Shown: positions 18,183-27,208 of the stretch, one piece after another
How the letters are laid out: every line of letters begins with the position of its first letter
How positions within the stretch are numbered: position 1 is the stretch's first letter
Source of the DNA: an uncultured Flavobacteriaceae bacterium
Lineage (GTDB): Bacteria > Bacteroidota > Bacteroidia > Flavobacteriales > Flavobacteriaceae
DNA length: 64,000 nucleotides
Assembly: GCA_947502495.1 (NCBI GenBank)
Contig: CANNAC010000005.1
Coordinates: 124,001-188,000 of the forward strand
Direction: 5' to 3'
Translations under genes and position numbers: made by a program
Notes under the pieces: generated by a model
The model's input: only the letters and a program-made list of their open reading frames with translations
The model's database searches: none
Told to the model about the DNA's origin: nothing

Positions 18183-19001
18183 ATGTCTGTAGCAAAAAAG
18201 GAATATAAAAGAGTAACTGTAAAATCATTAGTTGACATGAAGAAACATGGGGAGAAAATCTCTATGTTGACTGCATACGATTATACCATGGCTAAAATTG
18301 TAGATGGTGCAGGAATAGATGTTATTTTGGTTGGTGATTCTGCCAGTAACGTAATGGCTGGTCACGAAACGACATTACCTATCACTTTAGATCAAATGAT
18401 TTATCATGCGTCTTCTGTAGTTAGAGCAATACATAGAGCTTTAGTTGTTGTAGACTTACCTTTTGGTAGCTACCAAAGTGACCCAAAAGAAGCTTTACGT
18501 TCTGCCATTAGAATCATGAAAGAATCTGGAGGTCATGCGGTAAAGATGGAAGGTGGAAAAGAAGTTAAAGAATCTATAAAAAGAATATTAAATGCAGGAA
18601 TTCCTGTTATGGGGCATTTAGGTCTAACGCCGCAATCTATATATAAATTTGGTACGTATACGGTACGTGCTAAAGAAGAACAAGAAGCACAACAACTTAA
18701 AGATGATGCTTTAATGCTTGAAAAAGCGGGATGCTTTGCTATTGTTTTAGAAAAAATACCTGCTAAACTAGCAAAAGAAGTTGCAGCCAGTGTTTCTATT
18801 CCTGTAATTGGTATTGGTGCTGGAAATGGTGTAGATGGTCAAGTTTTGGTTACCCATGATATGATTGGAATGACCCATGAATTCAATCCGCGTTTTTTAA
18901 GACGATACATGAATTTATACGAAGAAATGACGAGTGCATTTACCCAATATGGTGCTGATGTAAAAAGTGGTGATTTCCCTAATGACGAAGAGCAGTACTA
19001 G
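18183..19001 (+). CDS. panB: 3-methyl-2-oxobutanoate hydroxymethyltransferase PanB
   Basis: A 272-residue TIM-barrel enzyme making ketopantoate from 2-oxoisovalerate and methylenetetrahydrofolate, the first committed step of pantothenate and CoA synthesis. Family signatures include [35 protein letters not shown] (Mg-binding Asp), VKMEGG with the following Glu, GHLGLTPQS, and [18 protein letters not shown]. The length matches the family. panC and panD are not adjacent. The rluA-type gene follows after 49 bases on the same strand. Confidence 0.97.
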   Translation: MSVAKKEYKRVTVKSLVDMKKHGEKISMLTAYDYTMAKIVDGAGIDVILVGDSASNVMAGHETTLPITLDQMIYHASSVVRAIHRALVVVDLPFGSYQSDPKEALRSAIRIMKESGGHAVKMEGGKEVKESIKRILNAGIPVMGHLGLTPQSIYKFGTYTVRAKEEQEAQQLKDDALMLEKAGCFAIVLEKIPAKLAKEVAASVSIPVIGIGAGNGVDGQVLVTHDMIGMTHEFNPRFLRRYMNLYEEMTSAFTQYGADVKSGDFPNDEEQY

Positions 19002-19050
19002 TGTTCAGTGGACCGTCCGTATTCAGTAAATAAAAATTATTCAAGTATTT

Positions 19051-19761
19051 GTGGGAAGACCTTCAGAAAAAATCTTATCGAATAAAAATAATCTTCAAGT
19101 TATTTACGAAGACAATCACATTGTTATTGTAAACAAGCGTGCTGGAGATCTTGTGCAAGGCGATAAAACAGGAGATAAACCATTAAGTGATGTGGTTAAA
19201 GAATATATTAAAGATAAATATAACAAACCTGGAAACGTCTATTTAGGAACGGTACACAGACTAGACCGACCGACAACTGGCTTAGTGATTTTTGCTAAAA
19301 CGAGTAAGGTTTTACCCAGATTAAACAAGCTTTTTGTTTCCAAAGATATTAGTAAAACCTATTGGGCAGTGGTAAAAAACGCGCCACCAAAAAATAGTGA
19401 CACACTAACACATTGGTTAAAAAAAAATCCGAAAAACAACAAATCTACTGCGTATATAAAAGAAGTTTCAGATAGTAAACACGCTGTACTTCATTATCAG
19501 ACTTTAAAAAAATTAGATAACTATTATCTACTAGAAGTAAATCTTGAAACGGGTAGACACCATCAAATACGTTCCCAACTATCTAGTATTGGTTGCGCTA
19601 TAAAAGGGGATTTAAAATACGGATTTGATAGAAGTAATAAAGATGCAGGTATACATTTACATGCTAGAAAAATAGTTTTTATACATCCTGTTTCTAAGGA
19701 AGAGATTAATATAACCGCTCCATTACCAAAAGATGCCATTTGGGATGCTTGTATAAATTAG
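19051..19761 (+). CDS. RluA family pseudouridine synthase
   Basis: A 236-residue RNA pseudouridine synthase. HRLDRPTTGLVIFAKT (about residues 70-85) contains the catalytic Asp, followed by LETGRHHQIRSQL and GDLKYG, standard for the RluA group. It lacks an S4 domain. The start is GTG at 19051; an in-frame stop at 19027-19029 rules out a longer N-terminus. Such enzymes modify 23S rRNA or tRNA; the site cannot be read from sequence. It follows panB by 49 bases, and cotranscription is likely. Confidence 0.9.
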   Translation: MGRPSEKILSNKNNLQVIYEDNHIVIVNKRAGDLVQGDKTGDKPLSDVVKEYIKDKYNKPGNVYLGTVHRLDRPTTGLVIFAKTSKVLPRLNKLFVSKDISKTYWAVVKNAPPKNSDTLTHWLKKNPKNNKSTAYIKEVSDSKHAVLHYQTLKKLDNYYLLEVNLETGRHHQIRSQLSSIGCAIKGDLKYGFDRSNKDAGIHLHARKIVFIHPVSKEEINITAPLPKDAIWDACIN

Positions 19762-19828
19762 TTCGAAATGCGCAACTTTTTATTAGAATATAACTTTTCA
19801 AAAAAACATCTAAATTTATATAGTAATT

Positions 19829-20647
19829 TTAACTTAATGGATAGTCTATAGTTAATGTAACACCTTCACCAATTTTTGAGGTTAAGTTAAATGTAGCGTT
19901 AATAAGTGCAGCTCTACTCTTCATGTTTAATAATCCAGATCCTTTTTCTGCAGTTTCAACATTAAAACCTTTACCATCATCACTAGCTTGAATGCACAAG
20001 TTTTCGTTTTCATAGTCTAACTTTACTTTAAGGTTTTTTGCTTCCGAGTATTTTACAGAATTCGAGAAAAACTCTTGAAGAATTCTAAACATTATTATTT
20101 CATGTTTTTTATTTTCTATAGGAATAGTGTTTCCTTTAACATGTAATTCTGCGCTAGTAAATTTCATTCGTTTTAATCTATCTAATTCGTTAGTTATAGA
20201 TTTTTCAAAACCAATATTTAATATTACTTCGTTATTAAGCGATTTAGAAAGCGATCGTACCTCTTTTAAACTCTCTCTAACAATATTTGTAGTTTCTTTA
20301 ATATTTTCTTTAATATCTGGAGAAACCTGCGTGCCTAAAATACTTAATTGCATACTTGCTACCGATAAAAGCTGCCCAACATTATCATGCAACTCCCAAC
20401 CTATATTTTTTAAAGTTTGTTCTTGTATTTCGGTTTGTGTTCTAGATATTTCTTCATCAAATGCTTTTTGCTGTTTAATTTTATCTAACAATAGCTTATT
20501 TTTTCTTTTCTGAAAAACAATAAAAAAGATAACAACTAGAGAAGTTACAATTAACAAAACACCTATCATATAAACTAAAAGGTAGCGTTCTGCGCTTGTA
20601 GAAACAATTCTTTCTGTATGTTGTATTTGTAATAAAAAGTTAATCAT
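19829..20647 (-). CDS. sensor histidine kinase of the HisKA_3/NarX type
   Basis: A 272-residue kinase with one membrane helix (about residues 22-45), a short coiled linker, a HisKA_3-like dimerisation segment with the phospho-acceptor His87 in WELHDNVGQ, and a C-terminal ATPase domain (DDGKGFN, then GSGLLNMKSRA). It has almost no extracytoplasmic domain, so sensing must come from elsewhere. Its start overlaps the end of the multi-pass membrane protein gene by 8 bases, which suggests a translationally coupled sensor pair. A LuxR-type response regulator would be expected but none is in the window. Confidence 0.9.
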   Translation of the reverse strand: MINFLLQIQHTERIVSTSAERYLLVYMIGVLLIVTSLVVIFFIVFQKRKNKLLLDKIKQQKAFDEEISRTQTEIQEQTLKNIGWELHDNVGQLLSVASMQLSILGTQVSPDIKENIKETTNIVRESLKEVRSLSKSLNNEVILNIGFEKSITNELDRLKRMKFTSAELHVKGNTIPIENKKHEIIMFRILQEFFSNSVKYSEAKNLKVKLDYENENLCIQASDDGKGFNVETAEKGSGLLNMKSRAALINATFNLTSKIGEGVTLTIDYPLS

Positions 20648-21368
20648 AATCCGGTTTTGTTATTAACAAGCCTATAGTAAAGCTAGTGTACATAAATATA
20701 TTCGTAAATAAATAAATTTGCCATTTTAATAGTATAAAATTCCAATCGGAAGTATTAAAATACATATCATAAAAAACCAACGGAGTTAATATTATACTCC
20801 AAATAAACATTGGAGTTGCAATATAAAAATTCATAGATTTATAAAATGCTATAATTCTATTACTATTTAAAACTTCAACAAAATACAAGATAATTATTAA
20901 CGTAATGAGTAACGATGAAAAAACCATAATGAATGAAGAAGGTGAATTAAAAAACATTTCTGTATAGAATAGCATATACAATAAACTACTAAAAATAAAC
21001 GCTACCGTTACATAATTTACTGCTTTTTTGTAATGTTTTTTTTTTAATACTTTATTAAAATAAAAGGCATAAAATAAAGTACTTAACATGCTCCAAAATA
21101 TAGAAAACCACCAATGATTGGTTTTAAACCTAGTATTTTCTATAATTTCTTTCCATTCACTAAAAAAGGCATATTCATCTAAGTATATCGTGTAGCTACC
21201 AATATTTTCAATTAAAACAACATAAATTAAAAAATAAATAAAATATTTAACATTTGAATTTTTAAATTTATTATAACAAATAATCCCTACAAGAGCAGCT
21301 ACTATTTCTACTGACTTAGTTATTAAACTATAATTTTTTATTAAAAATTCATCCATACGTATATTCAA
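20640..21368 (-). CDS. multi-pass membrane protein, putative sensory partner of the histidine kinase
   Basis: A 242-residue protein with about seven hydrophobic helices and no recognised family. It is a paralogue of the protein at 21466-22200. Both share KSxEIxAAxVGIxxxxKxx near residues 15-32, AKYFIY/VKYFIY followed by LIYxxxLExIGSYTxYxDxYxFxS, W-F-x-x-F-W near residue 90, FYKSxNFYI, and a C-terminal IGLLI/IGLII-x-x-PD. The conserved acidic and Tyr residues near the second helix could form a ligand site. The 8-base overlap with the kinase gene supports a joint function. Role inferred only. Confidence 0.75.
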   Translation of the reverse strand: MNIRMDEFLIKNYSLITKSVEIVAALVGIICYNKFKNSNVKYFIYFLIYVVLIENIGSYTIYLDEYAFFSEWKEIIENTRFKTNHWWFSIFWSMLSTLFYAFYFNKVLKKKHYKKAVNYVTVAFIFSSLLYMLFYTEMFFNSPSSFIMVFSSLLITLIIILYFVEVLNSNRIIAFYKSMNFYIATPMFIWSIILTPLVFYDMYFNTSDWNFILLKWQIYLFTNIFMYTSFTIGLLITKPDYD

Positions 21369-21465
21369 ATAAAGATTTATTTTAAATCATTAATCCTATT
21401 CGGTATGTAACACGCAACTTTGCATGAATAACATATGTAATAAAATGGATTTCCTTTAAAAAAAA

Positions 21466-22200
21466 TCATTCAATATTATCTTCTTTAATTATGTCTGGTT
21501 CAGAGATTATCAAGCCAATTGCAAATGTGGTATACATACAACCAATTGCCGCCAAAATGATAAGCTTTCTTAAATTTACATATTCAAGGTCTTCTACGGT
21601 GTAATACTTTGAAAAAAAGATTAAAGGAGTGTAGGTTAACCAAAATAATAGAATAGAGGAACTAATATAAAAGTTTATGGATTTATAAAATATTAAAACT
21701 TTTTCACTCTGTAATATTTCAAAAAAATAAAAAACGGCACATTCCATAATAATTATAGCTCCTAATATACTAATTACAGGAAAACTACCTTTAAAAAACC
21801 GTGTACTATCGGAAAAGATAAGAACAAATGAAATAATTAAAAAAGTATAGGAAGACCACCTAAGCAGTTTTATAAAATAATCCTTTTTAAGAATCTTCTG
21901 GTAGTAACTGGAGAACAATATAATAGCACCTATTTTCCAAAAAAAAGTATAATACCAAGCATTTCTCTCAAACAAAGTACCTTTTAAAATGTCTTTAATA
22001 TCACTTAAAAACCCATAGTTATCAACATAAACAGTATAAGACCCAATAAGTTCTAATACAGCAATATAAATAAGGATATATATAAAATACTTGGCAGCTG
22101 TATGCCTATACTTTTTAAAATAAAGTATCCCAACTACAGCTGCCATTATTTCAAATCCTTTTGTTAAAAAACTCTTATTTTCTAATAAGAACTCTACCAT
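21466..22200 (-). CDS. multi-pass membrane protein, paralogue of the 20640-21368 protein
   Basis: A 244-residue hydrophobic protein with about seven predicted helices, resembling its downstream neighbour along its whole length: IMAAVVGILYFKKYRHTAAK, IGSYTVYVDNYGFLS, WYYTFFWK and FYKSINFYISS. It ends in a charged tail, EPDIIKEDNIE. It follows the anchored protein gene by 9 bases and precedes its paralogue by 97 bases. The family is unknown to me. The duplication next to a kinase without its own sensor domain suggests two receptors or a heteromeric receptor. Confidence 0.75.
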   Translation of the reverse strand: MVEFLLENKSFLTKGFEIMAAVVGILYFKKYRHTAAKYFIYILIYIAVLELIGSYTVYVDNYGFLSDIKDILKGTLFERNAWYYTFFWKIGAIILFSSYYQKILKKDYFIKLLRWSSYTFLIISFVLIFSDSTRFFKGSFPVISILGAIIIMECAVFYFFEILQSEKVLIFYKSINFYISSSILLFWLTYTPLIFFSKYYTVEDLEYVNLRKLIILAAIGCMYTTFAIGLIISEPDIIKEDNIE

Positions 22201-22209
22201 ATAAAATGA

Positions 22210-22701
22210 TTATTGCGGATAGTTAGATGCGGGTGGTTCTCCTTCTTCTCCTCCATTTAATCCATCTCCACCAGGAATATCTCCGTTACCAGGAGCAGCA
22301 GAAAGCACTTTTCCTTCCGACAAAGAAGCATTACCAGTTGGCACCATAAACATGGTTGTATACCCTACTGTTTTTCCTTCGTCTGCATGCGCTCCTAAAT
22401 ACACACGAATCCCATTCATGTCGTATCCCAACTCTTTACTTTGCGTTTTTGCATGTTCAATAAAACCTTCCATGTCTTCTATAGACCACCAAGAAGATCG
22501 GTTGTCTGGTCGTCCAACAATAGAATCACTAATTAATTTATGTCTAGAATCGAAAGCTTTATCCAAAGCAATTGCTTCTTCCGATGTAATAATTCCTTTT
22601 GGTGTTGTCATATGTATATTTGTTTTTGAGTTACAGAAATAAAAATAACATATCAAAAATCCAATAGCAAAACCTAGTAGTAGTAATAATAATTTTTTCA
22701 T
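22210..22701 (-). CDS. hypothetical membrane-anchored protein with glycine/proline-rich tail
   Basis: A 163-residue protein. Residues about 3-24 form a single hydrophobic anchor. The domain behind it contains SRHKLISDSIVGRPDNRSSWW, a helical segment, then GIRVYLGAHADEGKTVGYTTMFMVPTG, and the tail (about 130-163) is rich in Gly, Pro and acidic residues. It has no recognised domain. It is the first gene of the apparent four-gene unit with the two multi-pass proteins and the histidine kinase, so it may be part of that signalling system. Function unknown. Confidence 0.7.
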   Translation of the reverse strand: MKKLLLLLLGFAIGFLICYFYFCNSKTNIHMTTPKGIITSEEAIALDKAFDSRHKLISDSIVGRPDNRSSWWSIEDMEGFIEHAKTQSKELGYDMNGIRVYLGAHADEGKTVGYTTMFMVPTGNASLSEGKVLSAAPGNGDIPGGDGLNGGEEGEPPASNYPQ

Positions 22702-22857
22702 AAGTTATATATTAATTAATAGCTCTATAAAGGTAACAAAAAAACTAGCTCAAATAACGTTCAATCTCAATACTTCCATATTCTTTAATAAATCTGTTTT
22801 CTTACATCAGACTACGTATTCTAAAAGTATAAAAAAGAGTACGATTTGCCTCGTGTT

Positions 22858-24396
22858 TTACCCCAACCATCCTTCTCGATCTAAGCTTCGGTATTGAATG
22901 GCTTCACTAATATGCGCCCCGTTTATTTCTTGTTGACCTTCCAAATCTGCGATGCTTCTTGAAACTTTTAAGATTCTGTCGTACGCTCTTGCGGAAAGAT
23001 TTAAACGTTCCATTGCTGTTTTTAATAATACTTTAGAAGCTGCATCTAAAATACAATATTTCCGTATTTGCTTGGTATTCATTTGCGCATTATAATGAAC
23101 AACATCTGAATCTTCAAAACGCAATGTTTGAAGCGCTCTAGCGGCAGTAACTCGTTTTCTTATTTCTACAGAAGTTTCGCCTTTTCGTTCTTCGGAAAGT
23201 TTTTCAAAAGGAACAGGAGTTACTTCTATATGTATATCAATTCTATCTAACAAAGGCCCAGAAACCTTGCTTAAATAGCGTTGCATTTCTGCCGGACTGG
23301 AAGTTACAGGCGCGCCAGGATCGTTAAAATAACCACTCGGACTAGGATTCATACTTGCAACTAACATAAATGAAGATGGATAGGTTACTGTAAACTTTGC
23401 TCTAGAAATAGTAACCTCTCTGTCTTCTAAAGGTTGTCGCATTACTTCTAAAACTTCCCGTTTAAATTCAGGCAATTCATCCAGAAATAAAACCCCATTA
23501 TGTGATAATGAAATTTCTCCGGGTTGCGGATAACTTCCGCCGCCAACAAGTGCTACATTCGAAATAGTATGATGTGGGCTACGAAACGGCCTTTGCGCCA
23601 TAATACCCGCATTGGCTTTTACTCTACCAACAACACTATGTATTTTTGTGGTTTCTAATGCTTCATGAATGGTCATTGGCGGCAAAATACTAGGCAATCT
23701 TTTAGCAAGCATGGTTTTTCCAGCTCCTGGCGGACCAATTAAAATAATGTTGTGTCCTCCTGCAGCTGCAATTTCCATACAGCGTTTTATAGACTCTTGT
23801 CCTTTTACATCACTAAAATCAAACTCTGGGAAATCTAAATTTTTCTCAAATTCTTTTTTAGTATCAATTATGGTTTGTTCTAATGCTTCTCCTTTATCAA
23901 AATAATCAATTACTTGTTTTATATTATCTACTCCAAAAACTTGTAAATCATCGACTATGGCTGCTTCTTTTGCATTTTGTACAGGAAGTATAAATCCTTT
24001 AAAACCTTCTTCTTTTGCTTTAATAGCAATTGGCAAAGCGCCTCGTATTGGTTGTAAACTTCCATCTAAGGAAAGCTCTCCCATGATGAGGAAATCTTCT
24101 AAGTTTTCGGCTTGAATTTGTTTGGTTGCAACTAAAATTCCAACAGCAAGTGTTAAATCGTAAGCACTTCCCTCCTTTCGTAAATCTGCAGGAGACATAT
24201 TTATAATTATCTTTTTCCCTGGAATTTTAAACCCATTATTTTGTAATGCAGCAGCAATTCGGTAGTTACTTTCTTTAATAGCATTGTCTGGCAAACCAAC
24301 TAAATGGTAACCAATTCCGGAATCAACATTTACTTCGACGGTTACTGTAGAAGCTTCCACACCAAATACCGCACTTGCATAGACTTTTTTTAACAT
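22858..24396 (-). CDS. YifB/ComM family Mg-chelatase-like AAA+ ATPase
   Basis: A 512-residue protein with the ComM/YifB layout. The N-terminal Lon-substrate-like domain (about 1-170) contains INMSPADLRKEGSAYDL and GELSLDGSLQPIRGAL. A central AAA+ domain has Walker A GPPGAGKT near residue 217 and FRSPHHTISNVALVGGG. A C-terminal Mg-chelatase helical domain ends in SARAYDRILKVSRSIADL. In naturally competent bacteria ComM is a hexameric helicase aiding branch migration during transformation. Whether this organism is competent cannot be read here. It precedes the T6SS locus but is separated from it by a terminator. Confidence 0.94.
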   Translation of the reverse strand: MLKKVYASAVFGVEASTVTVEVNVDSGIGYHLVGLPDNAIKESNYRIAAALQNNGFKIPGKKIIINMSPADLRKEGSAYDLTLAVGILVATKQIQAENLEDFLIMGELSLDGSLQPIRGALPIAIKAKEEGFKGFILPVQNAKEAAIVDDLQVFGVDNIKQVIDYFDKGEALEQTIIDTKKEFEKNLDFPEFDFSDVKGQESIKRCMEIAAAGGHNIILIGPPGAGKTMLAKRLPSILPPMTIHEALETTKIHSVVGRVKANAGIMAQRPFRSPHHTISNVALVGGGSYPQPGEISLSHNGVLFLDELPEFKREVLEVMRQPLEDREVTISRAKFTVTYPSSFMLVASMNPSPSGYFNDPGAPVTSSPAEMQRYLSKVSGPLLDRIDIHIEVTPVPFEKLSEERKGETSVEIRKRVTAARALQTLRFEDSDVVHYNAQMNTKQIRKYCILDAASKVLLKTAMERLNLSARAYDRILKVSRSIADLEGQQEINGAHISEAIQYRSLDREGWLG

Positions 24397-24435
24397 TATA
24401 GACTATTTTCTATAAATGTATGAAAATTGCTGGTA

Positions 24436-24466
24436 ATAAAAAACCTTTCCGATTATGGAAAGGTTT
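24436..24466 (-). terminator. terminator at the end of the tssE-F-P-K-O arm
   Basis: AAACCTTTCC (24441-24450) pairs perfectly with GGAAAGGTTT (24457-24466) around a 6-base loop. On the minus strand the hairpin is followed by a T-rich stretch, 24-54 bases past the tssO stop codon. It marks the left boundary of the secretion locus. Confidence 0.85.
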
Positions 24467-24489
24467 GCTTATATATTAAAAACACTTTT

Positions 24490-24996
24490 TTAATTAGATC
24501 CTCTAGCAATGTATAAATCTCTTTCGCATTGTTTAAAATCTGATCTTGCTTTTTCTAAAGCTATTTTATATTCGTCAATAGTTGCTTTAGAATCTTTTAA
24601 TTCGCTTAATTGAATTTTACCGTCTAAAAGCTCAGCATATACAGATATTATACCAGTATACATATCATATCTATAGGTAGAATCTTTAGTCGGAATCGTT
24701 TTTTGTAAGTCCACTAATTTCCCACTAATTAAAGAGTTTTGGTACGATAAATTTGCTCCTTTAATTTCTAAAGAATCAATCATACCACGAATACTTTTCA
24801 TTTCTTTTGAAAAACCATCCTGAAAAATCATTTCCTTTTCTACAGATTTCACTTGGTCTTTTAATATTGCATTTTCTTTATTTGGTACTTTAAAATTAAA
24901 GTATACCGCAAATAAAATAGCAGTAATAGTTATAACAAAAAGTGCTAAAAATTTTAAAAAGGAAGCACGTCTATCTTTACTATTTTTTGGTTTCAT
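24490..24996 (-). CDS. tssO: type VI secretion envelope protein TssO (subtype iii)
   Basis: A 168-residue inner-membrane protein: a basic N-terminus, one membrane helix (about residues 13-33) and a long helical, coiled-coil-prone periplasmic part up to the C-terminus. This size and layout fit TssO, one of the Bacteroidota-specific TssN-TssR proteins that replace TssJLM in T6SSiii. It is the last gene of the minus-strand arm after tssK (23-base gap) and is followed by the arm's terminator. Assignment rests on layout and context more than on motif identity. Confidence 0.75.
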   Translation of the reverse strand: MKPKNSKDRRASFLKFLALFVITITAILFAVYFNFKVPNKENAILKDQVKSVEKEMIFQDGFSKEMKSIRGMIDSLEIKGANLSYQNSLISGKLVDLQKTIPTKDSTYRYDMYTGIISVYAELLDGKIQLSELKDSKATIDEYKIALEKARSDFKQCERDLYIARGSN

Positions 24997-25019
24997 AAAT
25001 AATTTATTTTAGTATTTTA

Positions 25020-26174
25020 TTAATCTAAGAGAAAACTTCTTCTGTTTTTAACTTCTACATTATCTACTACTTCTTCTTTTACAAAAATGGTAGAATCTGA
25101 TTTTTTACCGATGTAATCTAATTCGTTTAACTTTTTAAATAGAGAAAGCATCAGTTTAGAAAAGGAAGACACTTTTAATAGTGCTTCATTAATATCTGTA
25201 TGTTCGTATTTAATTTCTAACATTTCGACTAAAACGTTTTCAAAAGCACCTTGATTTAAATCGCACCAATCTGTTAGATAATTTAGTAATTCTTCTTTCC
25301 CTGTTCCTACATAGACATCTAAACTACTTTTGATAACTCTTGCTAAACCAGAAAGTTTATTAATCATTACAATTGGCGGCTCATACTTATCTTGCATTCT
25401 AAATTCAGGAATACTTCGGTTTAAATTTTCTAATACCCGTTGCGAAATATGAAGTACCATATGTGATAAATCGTTCGCTTGTTTTTTCTGATATATTTTT
25501 TGAATAATATGCATCGCATAAGATTCCATCAGGTTAAAAAAGGTAACAATTTCTTGAAATGTAAATTTTAGGTCTGCATGGCTTTGAATAGATCTACATG
25601 GCGGTATAAAGTTATCGACTAATCTTGGCGTACCATCTTTTACTATTATTTTACCAATCGTTATATGATGTAAACCAAGTTCTCTTTTAGAAACTTCGCT
25701 ACTTGCGAGAACATCTAATTTATATTCTGGTAATACGTAAGGATGTCTTGGCGGTTCTTCATTAGGATCTGCATCACCAACTGGAACTCTCTGATATGGG
25801 TTTACGGTAAGTACAATATAAAACTCATTATCTTCGGTACCAACATCGTATTGCTGTTTTAAAATGTAACCAGATTGCTCTAATAGCGGTTTTGTTTTTT
25901 CTGAAATATTAATTTGATACCCACCTAAGGTAATGGCATGACACTTATTAAGGATAACTTCTATGGTGCTTTGACCATCTATAGAAATTAATAAATCTAT
26001 TGCGCTTCCTTGTTCTGAAAAATCTGGTAATAGTCCGTAACTTACTGGTGTTATTTGTTTTTGTTCGGAGTTTTTAATGGCATAAATCATAGATTCCTCA
26101 AAATCAATAAAGTGATCTTTATTAATTTTCATTCCATCAATCCAATTTACTCTATGTTTATCTTGTGCGTTCAT
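25020..26174 (-). CDS. tssK: type VI secretion baseplate protein TssK
   Basis: A 384-residue baseplate component, shorter than the roughly 445-residue proteobacterial forms. The N-terminal segment VNWIDGMKINKDHFIDFE is the Bacteroidota counterpart of the TssK start (xxWxEGMxLxPxHF). The central part has GLHHITIGKI, and the C-terminal part is helical. TssK trimers connect the baseplate wedges (TssE/F/G) to the membrane complex. It is encoded 11 bases after the PKD protein and before tssO, in the same transcript. Confidence 0.9.
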   Translation of the reverse strand: MNAQDKHRVNWIDGMKINKDHFIDFEESMIYAIKNSEQKQITPVSYGLLPDFSEQGSAIDLLISIDGQSTIEVILNKCHAITLGGYQINISEKTKPLLEQSGYILKQQYDVGTEDNEFYIVLTVNPYQRVPVGDADPNEEPPRHPYVLPEYKLDVLASSEVSKRELGLHHITIGKIIVKDGTPRLVDNFIPPCRSIQSHADLKFTFQEIVTFFNLMESYAMHIIQKIYQKKQANDLSHMVLHISQRVLENLNRSIPEFRMQDKYEPPIVMINKLSGLARVIKSSLDVYVGTGKEELLNYLTDWCDLNQGAFENVLVEMLEIKYEHTDINEALLKVSSFSKLMLSLFKKLNELDYIGKKSDSTIFVKEEVVDNVEVKNRRSFLLD

Positions 26175-26185
26175 TCTTTCTTGCT

Positions 26186-27172
26186 TTAAAATATTCCAAA
26201 TCCTTTTTTATAATCTATAGTAATTGTTTTTATACAATTAGATCCTTTATCTCTAAAGATTTCGAAATTTTTAATTTTTAATTTTTTGTCTTTAATCTGT
26301 TCGCAAAAGACTAAAAATGTGGTGTTCTTACCATTTGCAATTATTGGTTTATTTATATCTCCACAAAAGTAATCCACAAATTGGTTTGGACTCATTTCTT
26401 CTTTAGAAACAAGAATAAGTTTTTTCTTAAAATCTTCATGCCCAATATAAGGTACTAATTTTGGAGTGTTAGGCTTATCTTTAATGGTTGACTCTGGTTC
26501 TTCTTTAATATCCCAAGCAGACTTAGAAGGCGCATCTGGTATATCATCAAAGGTATTCTTTACTACTTCTCTTAGAGGTAATACTTCAATTTTTTGTTTA
26601 GAAATATATTTTATTTCCCCATTTACAATTAAGGATATAGTTTTAAATCCTGGTTCTTTATATATATAGGATGCCAGTTTTGTTTTTGAATTTGCATCTG
26701 CAGTTTCACCAAATCTCCATTCCCAACTAGAGGCATTTTCTGTTTTGTCTTCTACCGTTAATGTACGGCCAACACGAATGGTTTTTGGGATATTGAACAC
26801 TGGAAATTTTGTAGAATCTAAAAGTTCTTTTTTCTCTAATATGGTGATGCGTTCCGATTGCTCACAAATACCATTTACTAGTAATCTTACATTATACTCT
26901 CCTGGTTCTTTATAAATATGTAATGGTTTTTTTTGCGTAGAAACAATGGAATTATCTCCAAAATCCCATTCCCAATTTGTTGCATTATCGGTAAAGTCTT
27001 CGAATTTAATTAACGAACCTATGGTATAATCATTGGTATTAATATTAAAACTTACATCTTCACAAGGTGCATATTTTGAATATTTATAAGCAAACATAGA
27101 TGCAGATAAAAAAAAGACTATCAAGAAAATATAAATGACTGATTTATCTAGATGTGTGGATGTATTTTTCAT
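26186..27172 (-). CDS. tssP: PKD-domain envelope protein, probable TssP (subtype iii)
   Basis: A 328-residue protein with one N-terminal membrane helix (about 11-27) and two tandem PKD-like domains (about 34-110 and 115-195). Each domain shows the WEW(D/R)FG core and an (H/Y)IYKEPG segment before the last strands. A proline-rich linker and a C-terminal domain of about 80 residues follow. A one-helix periplasmic protein between tssF and tssK suits TssP of the T6SSiii trans-envelope complex. I assign the name from position and layout; the PKD repeats themselves do not identify it. Confidence 0.6.
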   Translation of the reverse strand: MKNTSTHLDKSVIYIFLIVFFLSASMFAYKYSKYAPCEDVSFNINTNDYTIGSLIKFEDFTDNATNWEWDFGDNSIVSTQKKPLHIYKEPGEYNVRLLVNGICEQSERITILEKKELLDSTKFPVFNIPKTIRVGRTLTVEDKTENASSWEWRFGETADANSKTKLASYIYKEPGFKTISLIVNGEIKYISKQKIEVLPLREVVKNTFDDIPDAPSKSAWDIKEEPESTIKDKPNTPKLVPYIGHEDFKKKLILVSKEEMSPNQFVDYFCGDINKPIIANGKNTTFLVFCEQIKDKKLKIKNFEIFRDKGSNCIKTITIDYKKGFGIF

Positions 27173-27208
27173 TGTAGTATTAATTTTTCAACCCTATAAA
27201 ATTAAGGA

